DNA of 64,000 nucleotides. It comes from Leptoclinus maculatus. Its lineage: Eukaryota > Chordata > Actinopteri > Perciformes > Stichaeidae. Where the stretch lies: NCBI GenBank assembly GCA_032191485.1, contig JAVDOI010000004.1, positions 23,407,770 to 23,471,769 of the forward strand, written 5' to 3'. Made by a program: the position numbers and the translations under genes. This document shows positions 1-13,600 of this stretch, one piece after another. Within the stretch, counting starts at the first letter, position 1, and each line of letters begins with the position of its first letter. The notes beneath the pieces were generated by a model. The model saw nothing but the letters and a program-made list of their open reading frames with translations, did not search any database and was not told the DNA's origin.

Positions 1-396
1 AGAATCCGACTGCATTTACGCTACTTAACTACGCGATGGCAGGTTATTGACGTGGGTCTGCCGAGGTGCAGTTGAAAGGAATTGTGTGATGGCATTATCT
101 CCTTTCCTTTGGTAAAGAATGGTCCAGTGATCTTTGCTGAAGGAGACAAGATAGGAAGTATTTAAGCACCTTTCCTTGGAGAATTCGACCAGCTCCTACC
201 ATGGCTGCCACGTCATTTCACTCAGTTATGAATGTTCCAAACATTGATCACAGACATGGTGTTTTTGGTGACTTGATCACTCTGGTGCCTCTGGTTCGTT
301 GCTATGGTTTCTCCCATAATTACTCCCCCTGCCAGCGACAACCTCCTGCAGGGTGAGTAATTATGGGAAAGAAGCTAATGCTGAAGTGCCTTCGTC
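1..396. other. Unassigned left edge
   Basis: No open reading frame or exon was recognised. The stretch around 120-260 reads like dispersed-repeat sequence but I cannot name the family. Confidence 0.3.
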
Positions 397-1893
397 CAGC
401 AGGGGGCGACTCCTCTGGTTGTATAGACGTCTATGAGAAAATTACTCTACTTCTCTCTTGATTTATTATCTCAGTAAACATTGTAAACATGACTTTATGG
501 TCTCAATCTCTAGTTTCAAGTCTTCTTCAATACAGCATGATGTTCATTTAGTCAATTATGGTCCATTTAGAGTCAAACAGACCATAAAGCAGGGTATGCT
601 TTAGGGCGGGGCTTACTGTGATTGACAGGTCTCTAACAGAGCCGTATACGGCGTCTCTACGTCACTCCTTCTCATTTCAAATATAGTCACTTCTAGGGGT
701 GCAACGGATCACAAACCTCACGGTTCGGTTCGGATCACGGTTTGTGACTCACGGTTCGGATCATTTTTCGGATCAACAAAGAAAAGGGGAGGAGACAAAT
801 ATAACTTTGCTTTCCATTTATTAATTAAAGAACTTCAAGAACACTTAAAGAAAAGAACTTTGGGCTATAGTCTTACATGAAAACTAAAATATTGAAGATG
901 TCCAATTTGAAATGAAATAAATAAATACAATTAAAACATTCAAGAATATTCAATTCTGTTTAAGTTTAAGTGCAACGTGAGGTATGTTGATGCCCTCGTC
1001 CTTTGATCAATATTGAAAGAATATGTGAGCTAGCTTCCACTGTTTCAACTGAACTGAACTGATCGGCAACAACTTGGGTCTGTGTTTACTTCCTGTCAGG
1101 TTATGTCATTCAAATACACAATAATGTTTACCATTACTGTGACATTATTTTCAAAAAGATGAGAATATCTCCATTGTCTGGGGAGAGGGTAGACCTTTCT
1201 GTAGTGACTGTTACTACTGGGCCTGTCTAGCTTCCACTCTGCTGCTTCTGTCAGCACCTGCCCCAGGTGTGTGTGTGTCTGTGACTCTCACAGAGGGGGC
1301 GTGTCTACAGCACCGGACTATGAATCACTCCGCCGTGGTGAAAGCGGTCACAGTCTTTTCCTTGTCGTATGTCTTTCTCTTTAAATAACGCCTACATACC
1401 GTAACGGTTTTGTCCACCACCCTTATCCGTCATTATACTTTACAGGGAAGACAAAATGATCCCAAACTTGTGACTTAAATGACCCGGGGGCTTCTGAAGT
1501 TCCTCCGCTCGCCGTGACTTTCGCCGTTAAATGCTTTTAATAAGCTGCTCCGTTCACGCGAACACATGCTTTATATCTGTTCACTGACACTTTGCATTGA
1601 TATTCGGGGACTTGTTACTTGAAAAGGAACAGCAGCAGTAAAACTGTATTACACACTATGAGGATTACACTGTAAAAAAAAAAAAGATTAGAAAAAAAAT
1701 ACTCAATTGATCCGCGGTTCACGAGTGATCCGAACCGTGAGGGGTGATCCGAACCGATCACGGATCGACCCGTGATCCGTTACACCACTAGTCACTTCCA
1801 TTCACTGGTTGCAAAAATCCAAGATGGCGACGGCTGAAAAGTGGAACTCGAGGCTCCAAAACGTCAGTCCACAAACCACTTCCTACAGTCTAT
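397..1893 (+). repeat. Dispersed repeat copy A, split by a nested element
   Basis: This copy begins with the cagggggcgactcctctggt block and ends near acagtctatgg. The same order of blocks recurs at 12872-13285, 21851-22322 and 53080-53563, always in the same orientation. The shared internal blocks include a tract calling for 'agaccataaagcagggtatg' and a later 'aagatggcgacg' block. Copy A is interrupted from 694 to 1790 by a hAT-type element, so this repeat is the older of the two. No clear terminal inverted repeats or tRNA-like head were seen, so the class is unresolved. Confidence 0.75.
694..1790. mobile_element. Non-autonomous hAT-type DNA transposon
   Basis: The element starts taggggtgcaacgg and ends ccgttacaccacta. 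The reverse complement of the end matches the start at 12 of 14 positions. Both sides carry the identical 8-bp sequence gtcacttc, at 686-693 and 1791-1798, which is the target-site duplication length of hAT transposases. Subterminal regions are rich in ggttcggatcac-like motifs in both orientations. The element is 1,097 bp long and contains no transposase-like reading frame, so it must have been moved in trans. Confidence 0.85.
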
Positions 1894-4543
1894 GGTGTGA
1901 AGACATGCCAAAACAGTTGTGGCTGAGGTCTCACCTGGAAGCATGAAAAGCATCTTTAAAAGATGCATACTGCTTGACAAGCATCCAGATATTTAATAGA
2001 GACTACGTCCTTCTAAGTAATTAAGGCAAATTCGGGCCAAAGAGTGCAGAGTGATGCGTTTTTTTAAGTGCTGTTTTGGAAGGAAACACTGAATTAGTCA
2101 AAGACAGCTTGATTCATCTGAATTCTGTGCAGCGGATCACACATTCACCAAGAATCCAAATCCACTAATTCCCACAAATTTATCCCTCTAACAGGGTCAC
2201 ACTGGCACGGACGACTGCCGTCATCTCACAAATGAGTATGAACTTTGACACGAGTCATGGATCTCATCTGGAGACGCTCTGATGCGACTCAGCACCTTCT
2301 GGTAATGAGAATGACAGAACTACTTCAAGTCAACGCTGAGCTCTGATTACAGGAACCTTTTTTTTTTTGTTTTGTTACGTCACAAACCTTTCACTGGCCT
2401 TCATTCAATATTACAGCGAGACAAAAAGTGTGTGGACAATTGCACGTTTCAGTGTGATGTGGGTGTGTGTGTGTGTGTGTGCGTGTGCGTGAATCATCGC
2501 GCCATCTGACAGCACAAGTGCCTCTTTGAGATGTGAAAAGAAAAGATTTAGTGAAATTGCTATCGTGGACTATTTCTCTGGAGAGACACAGAGGGGAACA
2601 TTTACACATTATGTAAATACGGGTGGTGTTATACGAGAGCCAATAACTGATGCGTTATTTTTTTATTATTATAAATAATGGCTCTGCAATTTTCACATCA
2701 TGGTTTTAACTTCGTTGAGAGATCATGAAGGTGATGAAATCAACCCTAACAAGCTAAGAGCAATTAACGAAATAACCTAAAAATGATGATGTAATCGATA
2801 ATTAGTTAACATTAAATGTTACAAACTCCTGACTTCTGATTTCTGGTTGCGTTTTCAAGGGGCTCGATCAATTAGTCAGGTAACTACTTAGTCCAGCAGA
2901 AAATTCATTGATTTGTTTGTCATTTTTGTCGACATTTTTCAAACACATTTGCTGAATGCAGTTCTCAAATGTGTGAAATTTGCTGCTTTTCTCATTTTTC
3001 TAATGTACCTGTATCGCTGCAGCTGTTTTCAACACTGTCAGCTGATGTCATTCACAGATGCTGCGTCCGGAATTTAAAACTGCACTACAAACTCAAAATA
3101 TGTGCATCGTTCAGCATACTCTTGTGTGAATAAAAAAAAAAATGAGAATGCATCTTTTGGACGCACCAAGTCTGTTATGAACGTTGCATACTGTAATACT
3201 TCACCAGAAATAGTACGCAATATGCATACTATTTGTTTCAGGTTTCAGACTTGTTTGCATACTAAATTGGACATTAGCGTTGGATGCAACCATTAACTGC
3301 GACAGGAAATGAACCGGGACACAGCACCATCTTTAATGAAAAGAGCTCGGTCCAGGCTGTTTGTCCTCAGGAAGCTTTTGATGTTGTAGCAGGTGACTCC
3401 GGCAAAGCGTTTTAGCAAGTGTCCCACTTTATTACTATTTTATATTAAAATGATAAGGAAGGCAGAATCCATTACTGGCTTGGCCCCTGACTTGTTAGAA
3501 ATGATAATGGAGGACAGATAAGGGAGGGGAGCTCAAGAGTAATATGCTAATTGTTCAGTGTTTTTAGCGATAGGCTTGTTAAGCTCAGGTGCTCTTCAGA
3601 GAGATTCAGGAGGTCATTTGTACCTGCTGCGGTGAAGCTTTTTTAATGAACATTGTCGCCGACTGTCACCGTTCTTTGCCGTCATCTTACAGATAAAGCA
3701 AATTGAATATTAATTTAAAAATCAATACTCATTGCAGCCCTGCAAAAACATGTTGTTTTATCCATTTAGTTTTTTTACCCAACATGTTTCCTGAACCACA
3801 TCTCCCCTCACCTCCTTATATTTAGGCTACAATAGCACAACATGTTCCCATGTGAACTGACACAGAGGCCCCTCAGCCTTACAGGTGGTGAAATAGTAAC
3901 CTGACGTTTTTTCACATCACCTGAAATGAGTAACAGTAAATACCTTTTTTAAATATCTGTAAAAATATCACTTTTATGGTGTAAAATGTACAATTAGCAT
4001 GAGCAGTAGTATACCGTCTGTGTTTTCTGTACACGATTCTTATATTTTGTATCTATTTCACACCATATATAGTTTAATATCACATACATATACTGTGTTG
4101 GTTTTAATGAGGTCCATTACTTAAAAAGCTCACGTCAGACTAGTAGATTTCTCCGAATCTGTGGAACACCTCCTAACTCATAACAATTTAAAAGCCACAG
4201 TAGATGCCAAATAGTGCTGGCGGTGAAAATGAACATGACGGCTTAGAACAGATGCCAAGTAAGCCGGCAGAAGGCAAAAGAAAGTTGGATGAAGGTGGCA
4301 AATTTAACAATGTGTTTGGAACATTAATTCTGGGCAAAAGCTTTGTGTGTGCTGCACTGACTCATTCATCAGATCTTTTTTCCTTTTAGACAAATGCAAC
4401 ATGCATTGAAAGTTACTGTGAGGAGCTTTTAACTGGTCCTGAACCAGTCTCAGTGTAGTCCTGATCCTCTATCAGACCTCCATCAGTAAAGAGACCATCA
4501 GAGAGAAGATGGTCTGTTTCTATAGAGTTATTCTTAATGCTCG
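1894..4543. other. Intergenic stretch downstream of impact
   Basis: AT-rich sequence with a short CA/GT tract near 2460-2492. No exon was supported. A minus-strand open stretch of about 48 codons near 3295-3440 has no recognised homology. The expected last exons of impact were looked for here and not seen. Confidence 0.4.
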
Positions 4544-4663
4544 TCATCGGTGCCACCGGGTCGGATTCTGGTGAAACCAGATGAAATCATGCAGGTTCAC
4601 CAGAAACTCCTTCAGCTCAGACTCCAGCAGAGACCGGTCCACCGTGGACGGACCCAGGGACAG
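4544..4663 (-). other. Candidate terminal impact exon of unknown homology
   Basis: A strong acceptor (ttcttttcag on the minus strand) precedes 39 open codons beginning L-S-L-G-P-S and a TGA. Its phase fits the donor of exon 4718-4808. The peptide does not resemble the conserved end of Impact. It could be a lineage-specific terminal exon, part of another gene, or chance. Confidence 0.3.
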
Positions 4664-7600
4664 CTGAAAAGAATGATCTGTTGTGTGGTGTCAATATTTA
4701 GTTAATGAAATGAAAACCTGCAGTAAGTGGAGCAACCTCCCCCCCGCGGCTGTCTCTCCGTCGTCCTCACAGTCCTGCAGGAAGCTGTTCTTGTCCTCGC
4801 AGAAAATCCTACAAACAGACAGAATCGTAACAGCTTGAGACGTTTCGGTAAGAGACTGACGCCGTGACACACCGGCAGCAACTTTAAATGCCAGCGATAA
4901 TGACCGTCCAGTCGGTGAATGAGCGGCTCCACATCGACCTCATTAGATCATACTGACGAAAAAATACAGGCAGACACACGGGACATATACACACACACGT
5001 CTATTCATATAACCCACTATGCCATCAGCCTTCTCTTTTTCTGAACTTTGAGCAGCGATGTGCCCTTTAGAGAAGACGTACAGGCCTCCACTCTTTACGT
5101 GTTCATCTGCACTGACACACTGCAGCAGTGACCTGGGAGTGTTAGCACGATTTGCATAGTGAGATAATGACAGACGTTGGGGTCGTATACAGTATACGTG
5201 ACATTACTGACCTGTATGCATAAATATTATGAGTGGCACTGGCAATCTTCTTGTTCTCATACAGCTTCCCCAGGACCATTTTAACCTGCAACACACGACA
5301 GGTGGAACACCGTGACATCATTCCTCACTTCACATGCCTTTTACATCCACTTGAGGATTCTTATTTTTTTTTTTTATCTCTACCTCAGCACAGTGTTAAA
5401 TATAAACTGCTTTCATGCTGAACTCCCGAGGGGATGTATGGTGTGAGCAAGGAGTCAATTTAAAAACCAAGTCAGTTTGAAAAGTGATGCAGATGACAGC
5501 TTGTGACGTCAACATGCCGTCTGACGCTGCTGACTAGTGAACAAAACCGACAACTGTTTGGACGACCCCTCTGGTGCAACATGAGGACTTTTTGAGAGCA
5601 AACCTCCTGGATTCTTGTGCAATAATTGCATTTAATCTAGTGCAAAATACATTGTATTCATTTCTGTTACTTATTATTTTAGAACATGTGTTGTCGGCTG
5701 TGAATGTTTGTTTGCTAAAGTTGTTTTGTTATAGTATTGTCTTTTTAACTGCACCGATCAGAAGTAGCGGTACTGATTTTTATCTATCTATTCCAAAGAA
5801 TGTGGACGTTTGTTTCCAACTTCAAGAAAAGTATACCGGGCTGTGTGACCATTCTGGGCTGAGACTTTTTACTTGCATTTACTTTAGATAGCAATAGATA
5901 CAACACTGGAAATTAAAAAAAGAAGCAATTAGCGGGCCACACAAAGTCTATTTCCTACCGCCCCCCTCACCTTTCAGCCAATCACATGGCCCCTTGCCTT
6001 TCTTAAGATAGTGAGATGAGATCCTCTGTACAGGCATGAGACTGACAAATGCTGAAAAGGGAGGAACATTATCAACACAACATTTCTAGGGGGGGGGTGC
6101 TGGTGGCATGAATTTTCATTTTTAAATATGATCTTTAAAATGTAGCATTCTGGTGTACTCTGAGAATAACATTTAGTGATAAGACCATATTTACTTTAAG
6201 CAAAAGAATAATTTATTATTCAGTTATTTATCACTATTTCAGCTCCAGTTGAACAGCTGGCTAGTTAGCTTCTTTTTTCTTTTTTAAATCAATATTATTA
6301 TTATTAACAACCTTTATTAGACAAAATCCATTTAGAACGAGGTCTCATTTTCAAAAGTTTTAGTCAAATAAAAACAAAGATAGCAAAAGTAGCGAGAACC
6401 ATCGCCTGCAAATAAAGTGATTCGTTTTCATTGAACCCTGTTACTGTATGTCTTCATATTAACTTCTACTGTTACTGTATGTCTTCATATTAACTTCTAC
6501 TGTTACTGTATGTCTTCATATTAACTTCTACTGTTACTGTATGTCTTCATATTAACTTCTACTGTTACTGTACAGCTGTTAGAATAGTGGCCTATCTTCT
6601 ATTTGCAATTAATATGCATTCAATCCAGTTCTATTATTTAAATTAAAATGATAATCTACTCTGGCTGTGGTCATTACAGTGAACAGTGTGTACAGTGTGA
6701 TGAGAGGGCACGTGAGCCCTTGTTGCTGTACTTTATCTCCTTGGAGCAGAGGCTGCATTCAGCAGACCTGCCTCATCAATGTATTTAAAACACTGTGACA
6801 GCAGGAAGCTGTACTCACGTCTGTTTAGACCTCCACCTTTATCCAGGCCCAGCTCCACTCACAGCTCAGCCCTGCGTCAAGCTGCACTACACAAACAGCC
6901 TCCTCTTTGACCTCATCATCTCGTCAGTATCTGGGCCTTTGATTCTACTTTGAGTTAAAAAAAAAAAAAACCTGCCAGCAGATCCGCCGGTGTTCTGTTA
7001 ACGAGTGACCGCGTGAACTGAACCGGAACACGGGGGGGGCTTCATGTTTCATCACGTTACGTTTTTTCCTCCAAATTCGCGATAATGACGAACGTTAACT
7101 TAACCAGCAATAACGGAACTTACACTGATCTCAGAAATGGTCTCTGGAGTTCTAAAATAGCCGGAAATCCGCCGAACGGCGGAAAAGTCTCATGCCTGCA
7201 GAAAGTGTCAGAATACTACAGTTGAAGTAGAGTTACTACTCTAGTACATATTATGTTCTAATTAAAACATTCGCAGCCTATATTTGTATTTGTGTGTCGC
7301 GTAAACGGGCTACAACATACATTCCATTCATTCAATTAAACGCACCTTGGAGAATACCTACATCTCGCGATAGCAGAACGTTAACAACGTGATCTCGCTC
7401 CGGTGATTCCAGCGCATCTAAAGTTGTTTTGGCAACTCGGGGTCAAAAATACAATTTGAAAAATAATGTTTTGATTGTCATTCGTTTGTTCATTTCTTGG
7501 CTGCAGCGGCTGCAGTTGTTGGTGGATTAAAAACATATAATTCAGAAGAAAAGCTGCTTAAACAGAGAAGACATGGCTGACCCGGAGGATATTCAATTGA

Positions 7601-10600
7601 ACCAGAGGTAATTAAATCAGTTATAACACTTGTTTTGGTCTGTTTTAAGTTTTTTTTTAAATATCGGTACAATTAATATGTATTTTTGGATTTATTGATA
7701 GGACAATGTAGTCTTGGTGCGAATATTGAGTGATAATATTGAACTAGGAGCTGGAGTAAAAGTACAGTAAAGGAAATCATGCATAAAGTCCAATCTGGTA
7801 TTTATTTACGAAGCGTTAATTGGTATGTGGTTACATGAGTGTGTGGTTTTAGAGCATCTTGTTTTCAGTGACATCTCTTGATACCTTTTGTTTTTTGCTC
7901 TTAGTGTTAACGGTGAAGCTCCTGTTGAGAAACCAGCAACAATTCCCACAGAAGAGGAAATAGGAGAGACTCAAAACAGCTTGATGCAGAGGCTAAGACT
8001 CTGTTGGAAAAACATTTATATTGTGATTCTGTTGGTGATGCTTTTTGCTGTGATCGCTGGCTTCCTGATCTATTTTTTTATGGAGCGAACTCAGAAAGCG
8101 GAAATACAAAATATGGAAAAACAAGCCATGCAGTTGCAAATGAAAAATGATCAGCTGAAGCAACTGCTGAATTCCTCAAACACCTTTCTGAATGCAACCC
8201 TTGAAAGCTGTCACCTTGTGGGGGAGGAGAACAGAAAACTGAACCTGCTTCAGAATCAATCCATGCAGATCATCGCCCTGACGTCTGCAGAAAACCAACA
8301 GTTGCGCCTGCGGTTAAACAATGAGCAGCAAACATCCGCTCAGCTGGAGGCAGAGAATCAACACCAGTTCTCAATCCTGTCCTCCAGCAGACTGTCGTTC
8401 CTGTGGAGTTTCTGCAGCAATGAGTCCCTGCAGTGCACTCGCTGTATTCCAGGCTGGGTTGAACACGCCTCGCGCTGTTTCTTCGTGTCCAAGGAAGGAC
8501 AGAAGTGGGAAACTGCACGACAGTACTGCATGGACATGGGGGGTGACCTGGCCACCGTTAGGACTGCAGAGGACCAGGCCTTTTTAACGAACCTGACCTA
8601 TCAGTTTAAACGGGTGCACCCTCAGTTCGTCCATTCAGCATGGATAGGCTTACAAGACTTTGTGGAGGAGGGCCTCTACCGTTGGGTGAGTGGACAGAAA
8701 ATGGACAGGGATTTAATGTATTGGATGCCCGGGCAGCCAAACAACCTTATCCCGCATTGGGCCACCGACCAGGCAGGGCAGGATTGTGTGGCCATAGTCC
8801 CGCCGGCACACATCGAAGCAGAGGACTGGCTAAACTCTTGGGATGATGTTGTCTGTGTCGGCGAGCAACATTACATCTGTGAGCAAATGGCCCTCATTCT
8901 GTCCTGAGTGACTAAGATGTGATGCAGGTGAATGTTATTGTTTAAGATGTGTACGCTCAATTAGAGTCACTGGTATCAGATATTACCAAAGCTGATTCTC
9001 ATTTAGAATTGTTTTTGGACAAATTGAATTCCTCTTGTTTGTTTTTTTGAATTGTTTAATCCACTTGTTGCTTTGATAATTAACCTGAATTAGTAGTATG
9101 TAAATAGTTATAGTTATAATCAAATTAATTGAATTGTTCTGCATATTTTAAAAGTTATGATTTCTGTTTACCTTAAAGTGTCATCAAATAAATTGCATTG
9201 TTTGTTCTGCATATTTGGTTCTTGGTTCTATCAACAGTGGAAATGTCATGTAAATCTTACACAGCTACTTCAAAGCAAGACTCTTGAATCCAGTCAGCAG
9301 AGGCCCATACTGTAGCTTTAGAGCAACAACAAAACCAGAGGAATCTAATTAAATTAAAGTCAGCACCATCATGACATTACAAAATCAAGTGTAACATCAA
9401 AATTGATTAGGTTTATAAAAAAATAAAGACTGTATTATTTTATTAACAATAATGTAAATTATTGCAAAAGTTAGTGTAAACTGCATAACTCCTCTTTGCA
9501 GTTGTGTACTTGTGTATGCACAAAGGTAAAACAAAAATGTATATCCAATTAGTTTGAATAATAATTTCAATTTTTTTGGTTTATCTATTTTACACAATTT
9601 ATTCATGTGTTTATTTATTTTACAATGTCTGATTTAATTATTTAATATTTAACTATCTGGGCCTGCATACAGTTTATGTATTAACAAATAAATAGAGCTG
9701 CACTGGATGAAAAGGCTCAAAACTTATTCTTTTCTCTGTCTTTTTCTCAAGACATCTTTGGTTGAGAAGGCTTTGAATATGTAAATGCTGTGCAGGTCAC
9801 AGTCTATTCAGTGCATCTGTTCTCTGGAGGACGGCTGCGTCAGTAAATATTTTTGTCTAAATAGCACTTCAGAGCAGGTGGAAGCTTTTAGGACGAGCCG
9901 GATCAGCGAGCAGTAACGAGCCAGATGATGTTTCACTTTGTGAAATCGCTGCGTAAATAAGCACATTTATCTCAAAGATCGTCATGAAGTAATTTCTACT
10001 GAAACTCATACGAGCTGCCGTTAACCATTTGTCTTCATGGTTTGACAAAAATATTAAAATCAATAACATGTCATTTATGTATTGTTTACCTGTCTGGGAG
10101 TCACCACAGGTGCTAAGTGAGGCTGGAAGGTACTGCGTCGGTCTGTGATGGTGTTTCCATGTTTTATAGGAGGAGCCTCTTCATCTACGGGACAAAATGT
10201 TACACACCAGAGAGATTTTACAATAAGCTGTGTTTCATGTTTAAAGCACGTGTCAAACTGTAATGGACGGTACCGTTTGCATGATCCATGAAAAGATGTA
10301 CATTTTCTGTGTTGCGCTTGAGAGTCCTGAAGTCTGGTACGTCTTCATCATCTTCATCATCCACTTCCTCTTCAGCCGTCATGTTCACCTTCTCTGAAGG
10401 ATCCACTGCAGCCGGTCATGTAAAGAAACATGAACTCTTGTTAAGGTGAGACACTACGGGCAAAAGAGATGTCATGCACTGGTTTATTTAGAGACTTTAC
10501 TTTGCTCGTCTTCTTTCAGACTAGAGAAAAGAAAACACCCTAAATACACATTCAGGTGTTTATTTTACTACTTTCTCCTAAATGCAACAAAAGTTACCAT

Positions 10601-13600
10601 TAGAAAAATATTCAAATACAATCAATAATCTAATCAAATATCTATGAGTTCATGTTTTGACCCTATTCACCTGTAGAGTCTTCTAAATGCCTGTAATTGA
10701 ACTAAACATCTCTTTAAAGGACGTTTTCTCGAAATGAGTTTGTTCTCAGACTCTGATCCAGAAATCTCCACTTCAGTAGCTCTTACATACACCAAACTTT
10801 ACACTTTCATTCCTCTCTATACTCTGAAGGTTAACACAGAGGGGTTTGTTCACACATCATTCAGAGACTCATTTATACTACATTTATTAATAAAAACATG
10901 GAGAAAATTGTAAAAGCCTTTGATTCTAATATGTCAACAAAATAAAACAAGAATTTTGAACCTGGCTTTATCTAATGTTCAGATTTCTGTTCTGGTGATG
11001 TATGTAAATAAGCACATATTTAATTACAAAAACAATTAACCTTGTTTGCATATTTAAACGAACATTTCTTCACCTGTCTGTTTGTTTTCTTAATCCTAAA
11101 CCTCAGGCCTGTAAAAGGTCTTCACTGAGTTGTCTACAAACAAGGCAGCTTGTCATTAAAATGACACCGACTGAGCAACTTATTACCAAATTAAATTACC
11201 ATTACGTGACCTTAACATTGACACCAAAATGGCTTCATGACCTATGATACCGCGACAAACTATTCATAATGGATGATCACCAATTACTAGAAGCAGAAGA
11301 AAGGATTAGAGCCGGAGCAAGGATTACGCAAATTTGAACACTGCGCTCCGAGTCCAAAACATGACAATTCCCAAACCAACAATGTGTTTGTCCGTCCCTC
11401 AATACCTTCCAACTTCCACCGCCTTTCACCCCAAGCCCAATGGTTCCTACTGAAGATAAGAAGAAAATGTATACTTTCATTAAAAAGGGGGAAAGTGTGA
11501 TTACTGAATTTGTTTGGGATCATTTTCAGCCATGGATTGTTTTACATGTGGTGCTCTGAAGTTGAGTCACTTTCATTGTTTTATTTTCTCACTAAAATCT
11601 CTCTGAATGTTACTTTCTAGTAACATATACACACATAGAAACTATCATCATCATCTATCTACACATAATAATCTATGAAAAGTAAGGCGTGACTTCATAT
11701 TTAGGTGAACAAACCTTCGGTCTCTTTGATGTTTTTCATCCTTTGCTTCCCTTTCTGGTCTCCTTCAACCAAACCTCATTATCATCATTATATGTCCTCT
11801 GTTATGTTTGCTCCCTTTTCATTTCCTTTTCTATGAAATGTGCATTTTTAGCTTCATCAACCCCCCCCCCCACACACACACACACTCTCTCTGAATGGCA
11901 ATAAGGTGTCAATCTGGCTCCTCTGAGTGCTGTGTTATACCTATTACCACATGAATCGCAGAGAGAGGACAATTCAAACCACCCAATAACAGTGAGGAAA
12001 GTTAATATTGTTCAGGCTTGTTGCTCAAAAGAGAGCAGTCTGCCTCGATAATGGATACCGCCGGGACTCGGCCACAGATAACCGAGACGGATCAGACTCC
12101 CCGAGAAAACACTGATGCACGGTGGCACTTGTAGAAAAATCTAATTTGGGTATCTTTTACTCTTTTTACACTTCAAAGGATTCTGCCAAGGTAACAGAAG
12201 CCATTACATAGATATTGATCGTAATTCAATGCAGTCACTCAAAGTCAGACCCAGCAGGGTTTTTTTTTCCTTTAATGCACCCGACCGGCCTTTGTGCTCA
12301 TCTTATCACATCTTTAGACCACATCAGATAGCGGTTGTACTAATGGAGGAACATCTCAGCAGAGGTAAGATGGAAGACACATTTAGACCGCAGGTAGATT
12401 ATTCCTGATACGACTATTTCTTTATAACAAATTATCTAATAATTTAGCTGCTGATAAACAGTGGGCTTTATCAGAGCCAAGCTGTTAACATGTGTGGATG
12501 TTATCATTTACTTCCACTCGGGTCTCAATCCCACGGCGTCAAATACAGAAGCTTTGTCACGCCCCTTTAGTGCCTGAGAGAGACACAACGAGCTAACTAC
12601 AATGTAAACCCATTCCACGTCTTTGGTAGACGCTCAGAGAAAATGCTCCTGGAGTGTGATGACGTAGTATAATGACCAGAAAGAAAACACATAGGGCGGG
12701 TGAAATTGGGTGGATGGGTCATACAAACACAGGACTTTAAAATAACTCAACACAAAGGGTGCTGTGTGTCCTGCGGGAATGAGAACAGGTTGATACCAGG
12801 CGGCAACCTCCGATTCTGCTGAGTAAAGCCGATGCGGAAGCGTTTTAAAACCTGCATTCTCTCTAATGTCCATCAGGGGGCGACTCCTCTGGTTGTATAG
12901 AAGTCCATGAGAAAATTACTTTATTACCTCAGTAAACATTGTAAACATGAGTTTATGGTCTCAATCTCTAGTTTCAAGTCTTCTTCAGTACAGCATGATG
13001 TTCATTTAGTAAATTATGGTCCATTTAGAGTCAAACAGACCATAAAGCAGGGTATGCTTTAGGGCGGGGCTTACTGTGATTGACAGGTTACTGCTGCAAC
13101 CAGAGCCGTATACAGCGTTTCTACATCACTCCGTTCATTGGTTGCGAAAAAACAACAACATGGCGACGGCCGTAATCCAAGATGGCAACGGCAAAATCGC
13201 CGAACTCGAGGCTTCATAACATCAGTCCACAAACCAATGGGTGACGTCACGATGACTACATCCACTTCTTAAATACAGTCTATGGTTGGTACTCCAGCTT
13301 TTTGGAAAGCTAAGCCCCGCCCTCCAAAATATATTGTTCAGTCAGAGTGAAGCAACCGTAACTTGGCACGGCAGGTCTGCCAAGCTTTGGATTTCGTCTC
13401 ATGTAAAGCGATGTGCATGCAGCTGTATTAAGAGCAATACTTTGCATACACAGAATGTGGAGGGTGGACTATTTTTTCAGCAGTTAATTAACAAAACAAA
13501 ACACCAGAAGATGATGTCAAATCGGTTAGCGATGCTAACTTCCTGTTTGACCTACAAAAATAAGTCATCTCGACAGCACAATGAGAGGCATGGTGGTGTT

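Noticed and set aside
3295..3440. Minus-strand open stretch of about 48 codons
   Set aside because: It looks peptide-like (contains KRFAGVTCYNIKSFLRTN) but has no clear acceptor, start or recognised family; chance or an old repeat is as likely.
5574..5891. 105-residue hydrophobic reading frame
   Set aside because: AT-rich intron sequence gives hydrophobic codons by composition; no splice or homology support.
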